From Novosphingobium sp. G106 (GTDB lineage Bacteria > Pseudomonadota > Alphaproteobacteria > Sphingomonadales > Sphingomonadaceae): a stretch of DNA of 64,000 nucleotides. This document shows positions 1-8,022 of the stretch, piece by piece. The DNA lies in the NCBI RefSeq assembly GCF_019075875.1, contig NZ_JAHOOZ010000001.1:2418001-2482000 (forward strand), given 5' to 3'. The notes under the pieces are model-generated. The model was not told the DNA's origin. It worked only from the letters and a program-made list of their open reading frames with translations, and did no database searches. Each line of letters begins with the position of its first letter. The stretch's first letter is position 1. Both the position numbers and the translations under genes were made by a program.

Positions 1-166
1 CGGTAAGCACGGCGGCACCCTGGCTGTCATCGGCCTCGAACTTCGCGAAAGCGTCGATCAGTTCCTTCATCACAGTGGAGCTCAGCGCGTTGAGCGCCTG
101 CGGACGGTTGAGCTGAATCAGCGTGACGGCGCCGCGCTGTTCGACCAGGAGGGTTTCGTAGCTCAT
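1..166 (-). CDS. Enoyl-CoA hydratase, N-terminal part (cut by window edge)
   Basis: Only the first 55 codons are in the window. They read as a crotonase N-terminus, with the typical LNRPQALNAL stretch near residue 20. The ATG (164-166) overlaps the TGA of the upstream hydrolase gene (163-165) as ATGA, so translation is probably coupled. Together with the two upstream genes (acyl-CoA dehydrogenase, 3-hydroxyisobutyryl-CoA hydrolase) the most likely role is hydration of methacrylyl-CoA in valine breakdown. That role is inferred from context, because the catalytic glutamates lie outside the window. Confidence 0.85.
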   Translation of the reverse strand, partial: MSYETLLVEQRGAVTLIQLNRPQALNALSSTVMKELIDAFAKFEADDSQGAAVLT

Positions 167-1221
167 AGCGGTTTCCATTCCTTATCGGCCGGCAGCGGCG
201 CGAAGATTGATTCGATAAGTTCATCGGTCACGCCTTCGGGCGTCGCCGGATCCCACTTCGGATCGTTGGTCTTGTCGACGATCACGGCGCGCACACCCTC
301 GGCGAAGTCGGGCCGGGTCAGCACGCGTGCGGCGATACGGTATTCCATCGCCATGTTGTCGGCGAAATCGCCCAGCCTGGCGCTATCGGCGAGTTGGCGC
401 AGCGCGACTTTGCAGGTCTGCGGGCTCTTGGTGTGCAGCGTAGCGAGCGTCTTTGCCGCCCATTCGCTGGGATCGGCTTCGAGGCTGGCAAGGATGTCCT
501 CGTAGCGGTCCGAGGCGAAGTGCCTGGCGATCTCGCTGGCATGCGCCGCGATCTTTGCGTCGGGCGGGGTCACGGACAGCGCGGTGAGCGCGCCGGCGAT
601 CTCGTGCCCGGCGACGATCCGCGCCTTGGCTTCCGCCAGCTGGTCGGCCGGCAGGTAGTGCGTCGCAAGGCCGGCCCAGACGCACTCCGAACCGTCGATC
701 CGCGCGCCGGTAAGCGCCAGGTACTGGCCGAGGCGCCCCGGCAGGCGCGACAGGAACCAGCCGCCGCCGACGTCCGGGAACAGGCCGATCCCGGTCTCGG
801 GCATGGCGAACCGGGTGTTCTCGGTCGCCACGCGGTACTTCGCGGGCTGCGAGATGCCGACGCCGCCGCCCATGGTGATGCCATCGACGAAAGCGACCAC
901 CGGCTTGGGATAGGTGAACAGCAGGTGGTTGAGCTGGTATTCCTCGTAGAAGAACGCCAGCCCCGAGACGCCGTTGTCGGTCAGCGCCGAATTGCGCAGG
1001 AAGGCAATGTCGCCGCCGGCGCAGAAGCCCCTGCCCTCGCTGTGATCGATGATCACCGCCTTGACCGCGGCATCGTCCTTCCAGGCGAGCAGCGCGTCGG
1101 TCATGGCGTGGTCCATCGCCGCGGTCAGCGCGTGGATCGCCTTGGGCCGGTTAAGTGTGAGGAAGCCGACGCCACTCTCGCGGCGCGTGATGAGTTCGTC
1201 GGTCATGACATTACCGTTCAT
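163..1221 (-). CDS. 3-hydroxyisobutyryl-CoA hydrolase (crotonase family)
   Basis: 352 aa, the usual length for HIBCH. The crotonase oxyanion-hole segment GFCAGGD is near residues 65-71 and GGGVG near 118-122. The segment PETGIGLFPDVGG (141-153) is typical of HIBCH proteins and carries the acidic residues used for thioester hydrolysis. The enzyme would release 3-hydroxyisobutyrate from its CoA ester in valine catabolism, in the cytoplasm. Its first ATG (1219-1221) overlaps the TGA of the acyl-CoA dehydrogenase as ATGA, which supports this start; ATG at 1206 is an alternative. It is the middle gene of a three-gene operon. Confidence 0.9.
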   Translation of the reverse strand: MNGNVMTDELITRRESGVGFLTLNRPKAIHALTAAMDHAMTDALLAWKDDAAVKAVIIDHSEGRGFCAGGDIAFLRNSALTDNGVSGLAFFYEEYQLNHLLFTYPKPVVAFVDGITMGGGVGISQPAKYRVATENTRFAMPETGIGLFPDVGGGWFLSRLPGRLGQYLALTGARIDGSECVWAGLATHYLPADQLAEAKARIVAGHEIAGALTALSVTPPDAKIAAHASEIARHFASDRYEDILASLEADPSEWAAKTLATLHTKSPQTCKVALRQLADSARLGDFADNMAMEYRIAARVLTRPDFAEGVRAVIVDKTNDPKWDPATPEGVTDELIESIFAPLPADKEWKPL

Positions 1222-2363
1222 TGGCGAAGCAGATCGCGGCCGATGATCATGCGCATGACTTCGTTCGTCCCTTCGAGGATGCGGTGAACGCGCAGATCGC
1301 GCCAGAAGCGTTCGATCGGATAGTCCTTGAGATAGCCGTAGCCGCCAAACATCTGCAGCGCCTGGTCGACGATCTGCGAGCCGTTGTCGCTGGCAAGGCG
1401 CTTGGCCATGGCAGCGAAGCGGGTCTTGTCGGGCGCACCGGCGGTGACCTTGGCGGCGGCGAGGTAGAGCAATGCGCGGCTGGCCTCCAGGTCGGTCGCC
1501 ATGTCGGCCAGGGTAAACTGGGTGTTCTGGAAGTCGGCGATCGGCTGGCCGAACTGCTGGCGCTCCTTCACATAGGCGATCGCCTCGTCGAGGCAGCGCT
1601 GCGCGCCGCCGAGCGAGCAGGCACCGATGTTGAGGCGACCGCCGTCGAGGCCGGCCATGGCGAAGCGGAAGCCGTCGCCCTCGGCGCCGACGCGGTTCTC
1701 GACCGGGACCTTGACGTTGTCGAAATTGACCTGCGCGGTCGGCGAGCTATTCCAGCCGAGCTTCTTCTCGTTCGCGCCGAACGAAACGCCTTCCCAGTCC
1801 TTCTCGATGACCAGGCAGGAAATGCCCTTGGCACCGTTATCTCCGGTCCGGACCATCGTGACGTAGAAGTCGTTGACCCCACCGCCGGTGATGAACTGTT
1901 TCGAGCCGTTGACGACGTAATGGTCGCCTTCGAGCCGCGCGGTGGTGCGCAGGGCGGCGGCGTCGGAGCCCGAACTGGGTTCGGTCAGGCAGTAGGACCC
2001 GAGCTTTTCCATGCCGACGAGCTGCGGCAGGTAGCGCTGCTTGACTTCGGCTCCGCCGAAGCGGTCGATCAGCCAGCTGGCCATGTTGTGGACCGAGATG
2101 AACGCCGCGGTCGACGGGCAGCCGTAGGACAGCGCCTCGAAGATCAGCGCCGATTCGAGCCGGCCGAGATTGATCCCGCCCATCTCTTCGGAAATGTAGA
2201 TCGAGCCGAAGCCGAGCTCACCCGCCTGACGAACGACGTCGCGCGGGAAATGCTTGGTCTCATCCCATTCCGCCGCGAAGGGCGTAATGGCGTCGGCGGT
2301 GAACCGGCGGGCCATTTCCTGAATGGCGAGCTGGTCGTCGGTGAGCTGGAACTGTTCGGTCAT
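1218..2363 (-). CDS. Acyl-CoA dehydrogenase, probably isobutyryl-CoA dehydrogenase
   Basis: 381 aa, full length for the family. Visible landmarks are the flavin/substrate segment TEPSSGSD near 127-134 and the C-terminal HRILEGTNEV segment, whose glutamate is the expected catalytic base. It would be an FAD enzyme that oxidises an acyl-CoA to the enoyl-CoA and passes electrons to ETF. Followed by HIBCH and a hydratase, it fits the first step of isobutyryl-CoA oxidation, and the gene order matches the pathway. A TetR-like inverted repeat lies about 16 bp upstream of the ATG and probably controls the operon. Isovaleryl- or short-chain specificity cannot be excluded. Confidence 0.88.
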   Translation of the reverse strand: MTEQFQLTDDQLAIQEMARRFTADAITPFAAEWDETKHFPRDVVRQAGELGFGSIYISEEMGGINLGRLESALIFEALSYGCPSTAAFISVHNMASWLIDRFGGAEVKQRYLPQLVGMEKLGSYCLTEPSSGSDAAALRTTARLEGDHYVVNGSKQFITGGGVNDFYVTMVRTGDNGAKGISCLVIEKDWEGVSFGANEKKLGWNSSPTAQVNFDNVKVPVENRVGAEGDGFRFAMAGLDGGRLNIGACSLGGAQRCLDEAIAYVKERQQFGQPIADFQNTQFTLADMATDLEASRALLYLAAAKVTAGAPDKTRFAAMAKRLASDNGSQIVDQALQMFGGYGYLKDYPIERFWRDLRVHRILEGTNEVMRMIIGRDLLRQ

Positions 2364-2378
2364 GGCCGCGCCCTACAT

Positions 2379-2400
2379 GATTTAATCGCTCGGTTAAATC
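2379..2400 (-). promoter_or_regulatory. TetR-like operator upstream of the valine-type operon
   Basis: Two 10-bp arms, GATTTAATCG and CGGTTAAATC, separated by CT, form a palindrome with one mismatch. It lies 16 bp upstream of the acyl-CoA dehydrogenase ATG, in AT-rich sequence unlike the surrounding GC-rich DNA. Size and layout fit a TetR-family operator of the kind that controls acyl-CoA catabolic genes. No regulator gene is adjacent in the window. Confidence 0.55.
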
Positions 2401-2433
2401 CCCCCGGGCGACATTTTTCGATGCCCTTAGACG

Positions 2434-2470
2434 CAAAAGCGCCCGCCCCTCCACTATCGGAAGAGCGGGC
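2434..2470 (-). terminator. Putative terminator after the aldehyde dehydrogenase gene
   Basis: On the minus strand, GCCCGC (2465-2470) pairs with GCGGGC (2441-2446). The stem is followed by a short GCTTTTG tract about 20 bp past the stop of the aldehyde dehydrogenase. It would separate that gene from the acyl-CoA dehydrogenase operon downstream. Confidence 0.5.
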
Positions 2471-2490
2471 TGCCATTGTCTCTACGAATC

Positions 2491-3912
2491 TCAGGCCAGC
2501 GCGGCGATGATGTCCTTACCGAACAGGTGCTCGTCGTCGGGGATCACCTTGGCCACCTTGAGCGGGCGCGAGACCCAGGTCTCGTTGATCAGGTCGCGCC
2601 AGGTGATATTGTTGTTGGTCGAATTACCGCCCCACGAACCGCAGCCCAGCGAGAAGGTCTGGCGCATGCCGTTCCACAGGTTGCCCGAGTTCGAAGGCGC
2701 CTGCGGCTGGTTGACCATGATGCGGCTGGTGAAGGTTTCCGAAGCGAGCTTCAGGATGTTCACGTCGCTCTTCGAATAGATGCCCGCGCTGTGGCCCTGG
2801 CCCTGGTATGCCTGGATGCCGTTGGTGATGCGGATCGCGTCCTCGATGTCCTTGGCGCGGTAAAGCGCCATGGTGACCGACAGCTTCTCGCCCGAGAACG
2901 GCGCATCGGCACCGAAACCGGATTCGGGAACGATCAGGAAGGTCTTGCCCTCGGGCAGGTCGATCCCGGCCATGCCGGCGATCTTCTCGGCCGACTGGGC
3001 GACGATCGCGGTGTTGAGCGCGCCGTCCTTCCAGATCGTGTCCTGCAGCTTCTGCTTGTTCTCGCCCTCGACGATGAAGCCGCCTTCCTTCTGCAGCTTG
3101 TCGAGCATCTGGTCGTAGATCTTGTCGAACAGGACCACGGAGTTGTCCGACGAGCACGAGGCCGCGAGGTCCAGCGTCTTCGAGATGCGGATCTTCTCGG
3201 CCGCATCGTCGAGGTCGGCCGTGTCGTCGACAGTGATGACGGCATTGCCCACGCCGACGCCGAGCGCCGGGGTGCCCGACGAATAGGCCGCCAGCACCAT
3301 CGGGCCGCCACCGGTGGCGAGCACGCGGTCGCACTGCTTCATGACTTCATTGGTCTTCTCGACGGAAGGCGTCTCGATCGGGATGACCAGATCGGCCGGG
3401 GCTCCGAGCTTGACCAGCGCCTCACGCATCTTGTCGCAAATGATCTTGTTGGTGATCTTGGCGCGCGGATGCGGGCAGATGATGATCGAGTTGCGACCCT
3501 TCACGGCCGAGATCGACTTGATCACCGGGGTCGCCTCGGGATTGGTCGAGGGCGAGAGCGCTCCGATCACGCCGACAGGCTTGGCGATCTTGACGATGTT
3601 GCGCTCGGGATCTTCCTCGATCACGCCGACCGACTTGTCGTCGATGATGTCCATCAGCGCCGCACGCGTCTTGCGCGAGATCTTGAGGAACTTGCCCTCG
3701 TAATTGCCGAGCTGCGATTCATCGACCGTCTGCTGGGCGATCTCTTCCGCCACGCCCGGCTGGGCGACGGCCCAGACCATGCCGCGGATCAGGCGATCGA
3801 CCTGTTCCTGCGTGTAGTGCGCGATCTGCGCCTGCGCAGCACGGCTGCGGGCGACGAGTTCGGCGACTTCCTTGGCTTCGGGGGTGTCGGCAATCGGGCG
3901 GGCAGCGGCCAT
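2491..3912 (-). CDS. CoA-acylating aldehyde dehydrogenase (EutE/SauS-like)
   Basis: 473 aa, aldehyde dehydrogenase superfamily of the acylating type. The catalytic cysteine is in LAASCSSDN near residue 253, and a glycine-rich ATGGGPMV segment is near 199-206. Such enzymes convert an aldehyde, CoA and NAD(P)+ to the acyl-CoA. The closest families are acetaldehyde and sulfoacetaldehyde dehydrogenases (acylating). It is not a methylmalonate-semialdehyde dehydrogenase, because the cysteine context differs. It stands alone on the minus strand with its own probable terminator, divergent from the flavin reductase. The true aldehyde is unknown. Confidence 0.82.
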   Translation of the reverse strand: MAAARPIADTPEAKEVAELVARSRAAQAQIAHYTQEQVDRLIRGMVWAVAQPGVAEEIAQQTVDESQLGNYEGKFLKISRKTRAALMDIIDDKSVGVIEEDPERNIVKIAKPVGVIGALSPSTNPEATPVIKSISAVKGRNSIIICPHPRAKITNKIICDKMREALVKLGAPADLVIPIETPSVEKTNEVMKQCDRVLATGGGPMVLAAYSSGTPALGVGVGNAVITVDDTADLDDAAEKIRISKTLDLAASCSSDNSVVLFDKIYDQMLDKLQKEGGFIVEGENKQKLQDTIWKDGALNTAIVAQSAEKIAGMAGIDLPEGKTFLIVPESGFGADAPFSGEKLSVTMALYRAKDIEDAIRITNGIQAYQGQGHSAGIYSKSDVNILKLASETFTSRIMVNQPQAPSNSGNLWNGMRQTFSLGCGSWGGNSTNNNITWRDLINETWVSRPLKVAKVIPDDEHLFGKDIIAALA

Positions 3913-4209
3913 GTCTGTTCTATCCTTCGCTCAATCGCTGGCATGCCGAGAGGGAAAGATCGGTCGCTGCGGATGCAGCACGATCAGGTCCTCAAGCATC
4001 CAGCTCCGCGCCGATCCCTGCACTATTTGCCCCGCGTCCTACAAGACGATTCGCCGCAAGGGCAGTTGCAGAAAACGGCACGGTCTCGTGTATGCTGCAG
4101 CCGAGATAGTGCAGCAAAGCGCGGCTTCAATGTACAGCAATTCGGTAAGTCGAACATACATTCGTCATGTTGGAGTACAACACTGTTGCCCTCCCCTCGC
4201 CGCTTCGCC
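3913..4209. promoter_or_regulatory. Divergent intergenic region, aldehyde dehydrogenase / flavin reductase
   Basis: 297 bp without a supported gene; it must hold both promoters. It carries AATGTACAGCA (4129-4139) and GTACAACAC (4175-4183), both similar to a site in front of the second Rieske oxygenase, and a loose AACAT/ATGTT inverted repeat (4153-4171). I cannot place -35/-10 boxes with confidence. Confidence 0.4.
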
Positions 4210-4743
4210 ATGAACTGCAACACGACCACAAGATCACAGGATGTCCGCGTGACCCAGCCCAGCATCGATTCCGCTCTGTTTCGCCAAGTGCTCGGCGCCT
4301 ACCCGACCGGCGTCAGCGTCGTCACGGCGACGGGAGCGGACGGCAAGCCAGTGGGCATGGTGGTCGGCACTTTCACCTCGGTCTCGCTCGATCCGCCGCT
4401 GGTCGGCTTCCTGCCCGACAAGAAGAGCTCTTCTTGGCCGCAGATCGAAGCCGCCGGCCATTTCTGCGTAAACGTCCTCGCCAGCGACCAGCAGGAAGTC
4501 TGCCGCCAGGTCTCGGCCAAGGGGCCCGAAAAGTTCGTCGGCGTCGAATATGCCCTGTCGCAACACAACCTGCCGATCATCGCCAATTCGATCGCGGTGA
4601 TCGAATGCTCGCTGCACTCGGTGGTCGAGGCCGGGGATCACTGGATAGTGCTGGGCAACGTGCTGGCGCTGGAGGTCACGCGCGACGAGGACCCGATGCT
4701 GTTCCACCGTGGCCGCTACGGCGGTTTCGCCGAACTCGTATAA
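4210..4743 (+). CDS. Flavin reductase family protein (small monooxygenase component)
   Basis: 177 aa from ATG 4210; GTG at 4249 would give 164 aa starting VTQPSID. Typical segments of the HpaC/RutF family are ALFRQVLGAYPTGVSVVTA near the N-terminus, PPLVGFLPDKKSSSWP, HFCVNVLA and the C-terminal LFHRGRYGGF. Members reduce FMN or FAD with NAD(P)H and hand the reduced flavin to a separate oxygenase. Two luciferase-like oxidoreductases elsewhere in the window (21238, 47738) are possible users, but none is adjacent. It is followed by a hairpin and then an SDR and a hydrolase on the same strand. Confidence 0.85.
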   Translation: MNCNTTTRSQDVRVTQPSIDSALFRQVLGAYPTGVSVVTATGADGKPVGMVVGTFTSVSLDPPLVGFLPDKKSSSWPQIEAAGHFCVNVLASDQQEVCRQVSAKGPEKFVGVEYALSQHNLPIIANSIAVIECSLHSVVEAGDHWIVLGNVLALEVTRDEDPMLFHRGRYGGFAELV

Positions 4744-4760
4744 GGCACCTTGACTCCCCC

Positions 4761-4793
4761 CACCCAAATGCTGTTCGGGTGTTCAGCATTTTT
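4761..4793 (+). terminator. Hairpin with T-run between flavin reductase and SDR (possible attenuator)
   Basis: AAATGCTG (4766-4773) pairs perfectly with CAGCATTT (4784-4791) and ends in a run of five T. An overlapping alternative pairing, CACCC (4761-4765) with GGGTG (4777-4781), would compete with it. It ends 22 nt before the SDR start, so it could act as a terminator, an attenuator or a leader structure. Confidence 0.45.
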
Positions 4794-4814
4794 CTGGATT
4801 GGGAGAGCATCAGC

Positions 4815-5582
4815 ATGACGAGATCACTGAACGGCCGCGTCGCGGTCATCACCGGCGCGGGTTCGGGCATGGGCCGCTCGATGGCGCTGCGCCTCGCCGA
4901 AGACAACGCCAAGATAGCCATCTGGGACATCAACGGCGAAGGCGCCGAAGAGACCGCCAAGATGGTTCGCGACGCCGGCGGCACCGCGCTGGCGATCAAG
5001 GCCGACTGCGCCGACCAGGCACAGATCAAGGCCGCGGCCGCGCAGACGCGCGCCGAACTCGGCAAGATCGCGATCCTGATCAACAACGCCGGCATCGCGC
5101 CGTTCACGCCTTTCCTCGAGATCGACCTCGCGCTGCTCGAGAAGGTGCTGCGCATCAACACGATCGGCCCGTTCCTCGTCACCCAGGAATGCGTGCCCGA
5201 CATGATCGAGGCCAAGTGGGGCCGGATCGTCAACATCACCTCTTCGTCGGTCCAGTCGGGCTCGGCGCTGCAGACACACTACACCAGCTCGAAGGGCGCG
5301 TTGCTCGGCTTCACCAAGTGCCTTGCCATGGCGCTGGGCGAGCACAACATCACCGCCAACATGATCCCGCCGGGCTCGATCGACACCCCGATGCTGCGCG
5401 GCGCCGAGATCATGCAGAAGCCGGGCGCGGTCGAGAACTACGGCAAGGCGCTCCCCGTCGGCCGCATCGGCAAGGGCGAGGATATCGCTGCGGCTGCCGC
5501 TTTCCTGGTTTCGGAAGAAGGCGGTTACATGACCGGCCAGACGATCAGCGTGAACGGCGGCCGCTACATGGGTTCGGCCTAA
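4815..5582 (+). CDS. SDR family oxidoreductase
   Basis: 255 aa classical short-chain dehydrogenase. It shows TGAGSGMG near residues 13-20 for NAD(P) binding, NNAG in the fourth strand, a serine in ITSSSV, and the catalytic YTSSK. The ATG at 4815 follows GGGAGAG at a good distance and gives the normal SDR N-terminus. It would oxidise an alcohol or reduce a ketone in the cytoplasm. Its stop lies two bases before the ATG of the alpha/beta hydrolase, so the two are co-translated. The pair could oxidise a cyclic alcohol and then cleave a resulting ester or diketone, but the substrate is not shown by sequence. Confidence 0.9.
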   Translation: MTRSLNGRVAVITGAGSGMGRSMALRLAEDNAKIAIWDINGEGAEETAKMVRDAGGTALAIKADCADQAQIKAAAAQTRAELGKIAILINNAGIAPFTPFLEIDLALLEKVLRINTIGPFLVTQECVPDMIEAKWGRIVNITSSSVQSGSALQTHYTSSKGALLGFTKCLAMALGEHNITANMIPPGSIDTPMLRGAEIMQKPGAVENYGKALPVGRIGKGEDIAAAAAFLVSEEGGYMTGQTISVNGGRYMGSA

Positions 5583-5584
5583 AA

Positions 5585-6364
5585 ATGACCGGCGCCTTCA
5601 CCGTTCCGGTTGAGGGCGCCACCCTGGCGGGCGAGCGGAGCGGAAAAGGTCTCCCGCTCGTCCTGCTCCACGGCATGGCCGGCGAGCGGCAGGACTGGAA
5701 TCGCCTGCTCGCTACCCTGCCCGCCGATATGACGACCTTGCGCTACGACCTGCGCGGCTTCGGCCAGTCGCCGAGCGACGACCGCGAATATTCGCATACC
5801 GACGACCTGCTGGCCCTGTTCGATGCTCAGGCCATCGAGCGTGCCCCGTTGCTCGGCCTGTCTATGGGCGGCGGCGTCGCGCTCAATTTCGCGCTCAGCC
5901 ATCCCGAACGCGTCTCGCGGCTGGTCCTGATCAGCCCGGCCATTGTCGGCTGGGAATGGTCCGACGAGTGGAAAGCGCTCTGGCGCAGCGTTTCCCGCGC
6001 CGCGCGCGACGGCGACATGGCACTGGCCCGCGAGCGCTGGTGGCAGCACCCGATGTTCGAACTGGCACGGCAGAGCGAGGCGGCAGACGAACTGCGCCAC
6101 GCTATCGATGCCTACCACGGCCGCCAGTGGATCCGCGACCCCCAGCGCGACGAATTGCCCGACGTCGACCGGCTCCACACCTTGGCCATGCCGCTGCTGC
6201 TGCTGACCGGCGAGCACGACGTTGCCGACATTCGCCTCATCGCCGACGTAATCGAGGCCGCCGCGCCCGACGTCCGGCGGATCGACTATGCCGGCGCGGG
6301 CCATATGCTCCATCTCGAACGCGCCGCGGGTGTAGCGGCCGAGATCACATCGTTAACGCGATAG
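5585..6364 (+). CDS. Alpha/beta hydrolase
   Basis: 259 aa. The LLHGMAG oxyanion-type loop is near residues 27-33, the nucleophile elbow GLSMGG has Ser near 93, an aspartate lies in TGEHD, and the catalytic histidine is in AGHML near the C-terminus, so the triad is complete. The family includes C-C hydrolases, lactonases and esterases. It starts two bases after the SDR stop. No signal peptide is seen, so it acts in the cytoplasm. Confidence 0.88.
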   Translation: MTGAFTVPVEGATLAGERSGKGLPLVLLHGMAGERQDWNRLLATLPADMTTLRYDLRGFGQSPSDDREYSHTDDLLALFDAQAIERAPLLGLSMGGGVALNFALSHPERVSRLVLISPAIVGWEWSDEWKALWRSVSRAARDGDMALARERWWQHPMFELARQSEAADELRHAIDAYHGRQWIRDPQRDELPDVDRLHTLAMPLLLLTGEHDVADIRLIADVIEAAAPDVRRIDYAGAGHMLHLERAAGVAAEITSLTR

Positions 6365-6441
6365 CGCCCGCGGCCCGCGATACTTTCGCATGTCGGCAAA
6401 ATAACGCGTCATTTGTGGTTAATCTCACAGACCCCACACCC

Positions 6442-6482
6442 GTCATGGATGACATAGGCCTTCTCGATCGTTGTTCACGATC
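6442..6482 (+). promoter_or_regulatory. Two small palindromes upstream of the Fis-type gene
   Basis: GTCAT-GG-ATGAC (6442-6453) and GATCGT-TGTTC-ACGATC (6466-6482) sit in the 134-bp gap, the second ending 16 nt before the GTG start of the Fis-type gene. They could be operator half-site pairs, perhaps for autoregulation, or a leader hairpin. The evidence is symmetry and position only. Confidence 0.3.
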
Positions 6483-6498
6483 AGCATGAGGACAGCCC

Positions 6499-6960
6499 GT
6501 GACCAAGACCGCGCAAGAATATCCTGTCGAGGCGATGGCATTCCACCCATCATGGCAGCGCGCCGCGCTCGCCAATGGCCACACGCCCCATCGCGAGGGC
6601 GAAGACGCCCTGGAATTCCTCGCCGACCTGGCCGACCGCATCGCTTCAGCCTGCATCGAGTCCCAATGCGCAAACGCCAGCGCCCCGCAGGCCGTGCCAC
6701 TGGGCAACGACGGCACGCAAAGCGACTATTGCCAGATCCCACCTATTCCGCCGGAGCCGCCCTTGTCCGAAGGATCCGGCGTCGAACTCCTCACGCCCGA
6801 CGGGCACATGCGTCCGCTCGATCACATCCAGGCCGATATCATCCGCCTCGCCATCGACCACTATCGCGGCCGGATCAGCGAGGTCGCCCGCCGGCTCCGC
6901 ATGGGTCGTTCGACGCTCTATCGCAAGCTCGAAGAGTACGGGATCGAGTACAAGCAATAG
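6499..6960 (+). CDS. Orphan Fis-type helix-turn-helix protein
   Basis: 153 aa from a GTG codon. The N-terminal ~100 residues have no recognisable domain and include a proline-rich linker. The last ~45 residues read as the Fis/HTH_8 fold found at the C-terminus of NtrC-class activators: a helix from DHIQADIIRLAI, then RISEVARRLRMGRSTLYRKL. The AAA+ sigma-54 activating domain is absent, so it cannot act as a normal enhancer-binding protein. It could be a DNA-bending or specific transcription factor for the genes around it. It lies between the SDR/hydrolase pair and the convergent DUF pair. Confidence 0.75.
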   Translation: MTKTAQEYPVEAMAFHPSWQRAALANGHTPHREGEDALEFLADLADRIASACIESQCANASAPQAVPLGNDGTQSDYCQIPPIPPEPPLSEGSGVELLTPDGHMRPLDHIQADIIRLAIDHYRGRISEVARRLRMGRSTLYRKLEEYGIEYKQ

Positions 6961-6963
6961 GGT

Positions 6964-8019
6964 CTAGAGGATGACCTTGCACACGTCCGCCGGCGAGGAC
7001 CGTTCGATCATTCCATAGGTCGACTGCCCGTCCCAGGTGTAGCGCGCCCCGCCCTGGTTGTTGTTCATCCCGTTGACGCCGGGATTGCCGAGGTGGAACG
7101 TCGCCAGCGTGGTGACACCATCGATCCGGGTGATGCCCAGTTCCGATTCCAGTTCGAGCGAGACGTCGTCGCCATCGGGCATGATGTTGCGCAGGAACGG
7201 GATCTTCGTCGCCCGCGCCTGGTACATCCTGCCGTCCTGGTAGATATAGCCGTCGTTGTAGGTCGATCCATCCTCGCGCGGCGGATAGGCGCAGTAGCCG
7301 AAAGCGCGGCCGTCGGGAAACACCGCCGCCTGCCAGCAGTGGCCACGGAATGCGCCCATCGGCCGCACGGACTGGCGGTGGATGCGGTTGCCGACCGCGT
7401 GGAAGCTGCGCGTGGTGCCGTCGATCGTCAGCTCGCCCTCGCCGCGGAAGACCTGCTCGACCCGCCAGCCGTAGCCCATCAATCCGGCGTCGATCCGCTC
7501 GGCCTCGGTCATGCCGGCGAGCTTGTCGGGGCGGAGGTCCTGCGTCCAGCCGGGTGCCGCCGAGGTCAGCTCGATATCGAACTTCAGCGGGGTTCGGCGC
7601 AGCGCGGGATCGACCTCGCTGTCGGCGAAGACGCGGAAATTGCCGGCGATCTGCTGCTCGATGCGGCCGTCATAGGCCTCGTCGTCGAAGCGAACGCGCC
7701 ATTTGCGGAACGGCTCGATGCATTCGAAGCTGAGCCCGCCCGCCCCGAGCACGCCGTTGGTGGACGGATGCGTCGGCCCGCGCGTGCTCTGGCGCACGAT
7801 ACGACCACCGGCGAAAGCGAAGTTGCAATCGTAGCGATGATTTTCCCAGACCGCGCCAACCGCCTCGAGGCCGATGCGCGGGAAGGCAAAGAGGCCGTTT
7901 TCCTCGAACACCCAGATCGAAGCGCTTTCGCGCATCTCGGGATCGTCGGGCTTGCCCGGCAGAAGCTGCCCGTCGAGTTCGGGCTCGAGATCGCCCGACC
8001 AGGCCTGCGGCATCGCCAT
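6964..8019 (-). CDS. Conserved protein of unknown function (paralogue 1; DUF7064/DUF7065-like)
   Basis: 351 aa, no signal peptide or membrane segment. It is clearly paralogous to the gene upstream (8023-9072): both share WENHRYDCNFAFA, NRIHRQSVRP, RGHCWQAAVFPDGRAFGY and a C-terminal YTWDGQ-YGMIERS. Length and the beta-rich, tryptophan- and glycine-containing repeats suggest a two-domain lipocalin-like fold of the AttH/CrtC kind, but this is only an impression. The GGAGG site inside the end of the upstream gene supports ATG 8019. It lies in an operon with its paralogue next to a TonB receptor, so it may bind or modify the same hydrophobic substrate. Function is not known. Confidence 0.75.
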   Translation of the reverse strand: MAMPQAWSGDLEPELDGQLLPGKPDDPEMRESASIWVFEENGLFAFPRIGLEAVGAVWENHRYDCNFAFAGGRIVRQSTRGPTHPSTNGVLGAGGLSFECIEPFRKWRVRFDDEAYDGRIEQQIAGNFRVFADSEVDPALRRTPLKFDIELTSAAPGWTQDLRPDKLAGMTEAERIDAGLMGYGWRVEQVFRGEGELTIDGTTRSFHAVGNRIHRQSVRPMGAFRGHCWQAAVFPDGRAFGYCAYPPREDGSTYNDGYIYQDGRMYQARATKIPFLRNIMPDGDDVSLELESELGITRIDGVTTLATFHLGNPGVNGMNNNQGGARYTWDGQSTYGMIERSSPADVCKVIL

Positions 8020-8022
8020 GGT

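Noticed and set aside
2476..4743. A 755-codon open frame on the plus strand, most of it opposite the aldehyde dehydrogenase
   Set aside because: Only its last 177 codons (from 4210) encode a recognisable protein (flavin reductase). The rest is the antisense shadow of the aldehyde dehydrogenase, an effect of high GC at third codon positions.
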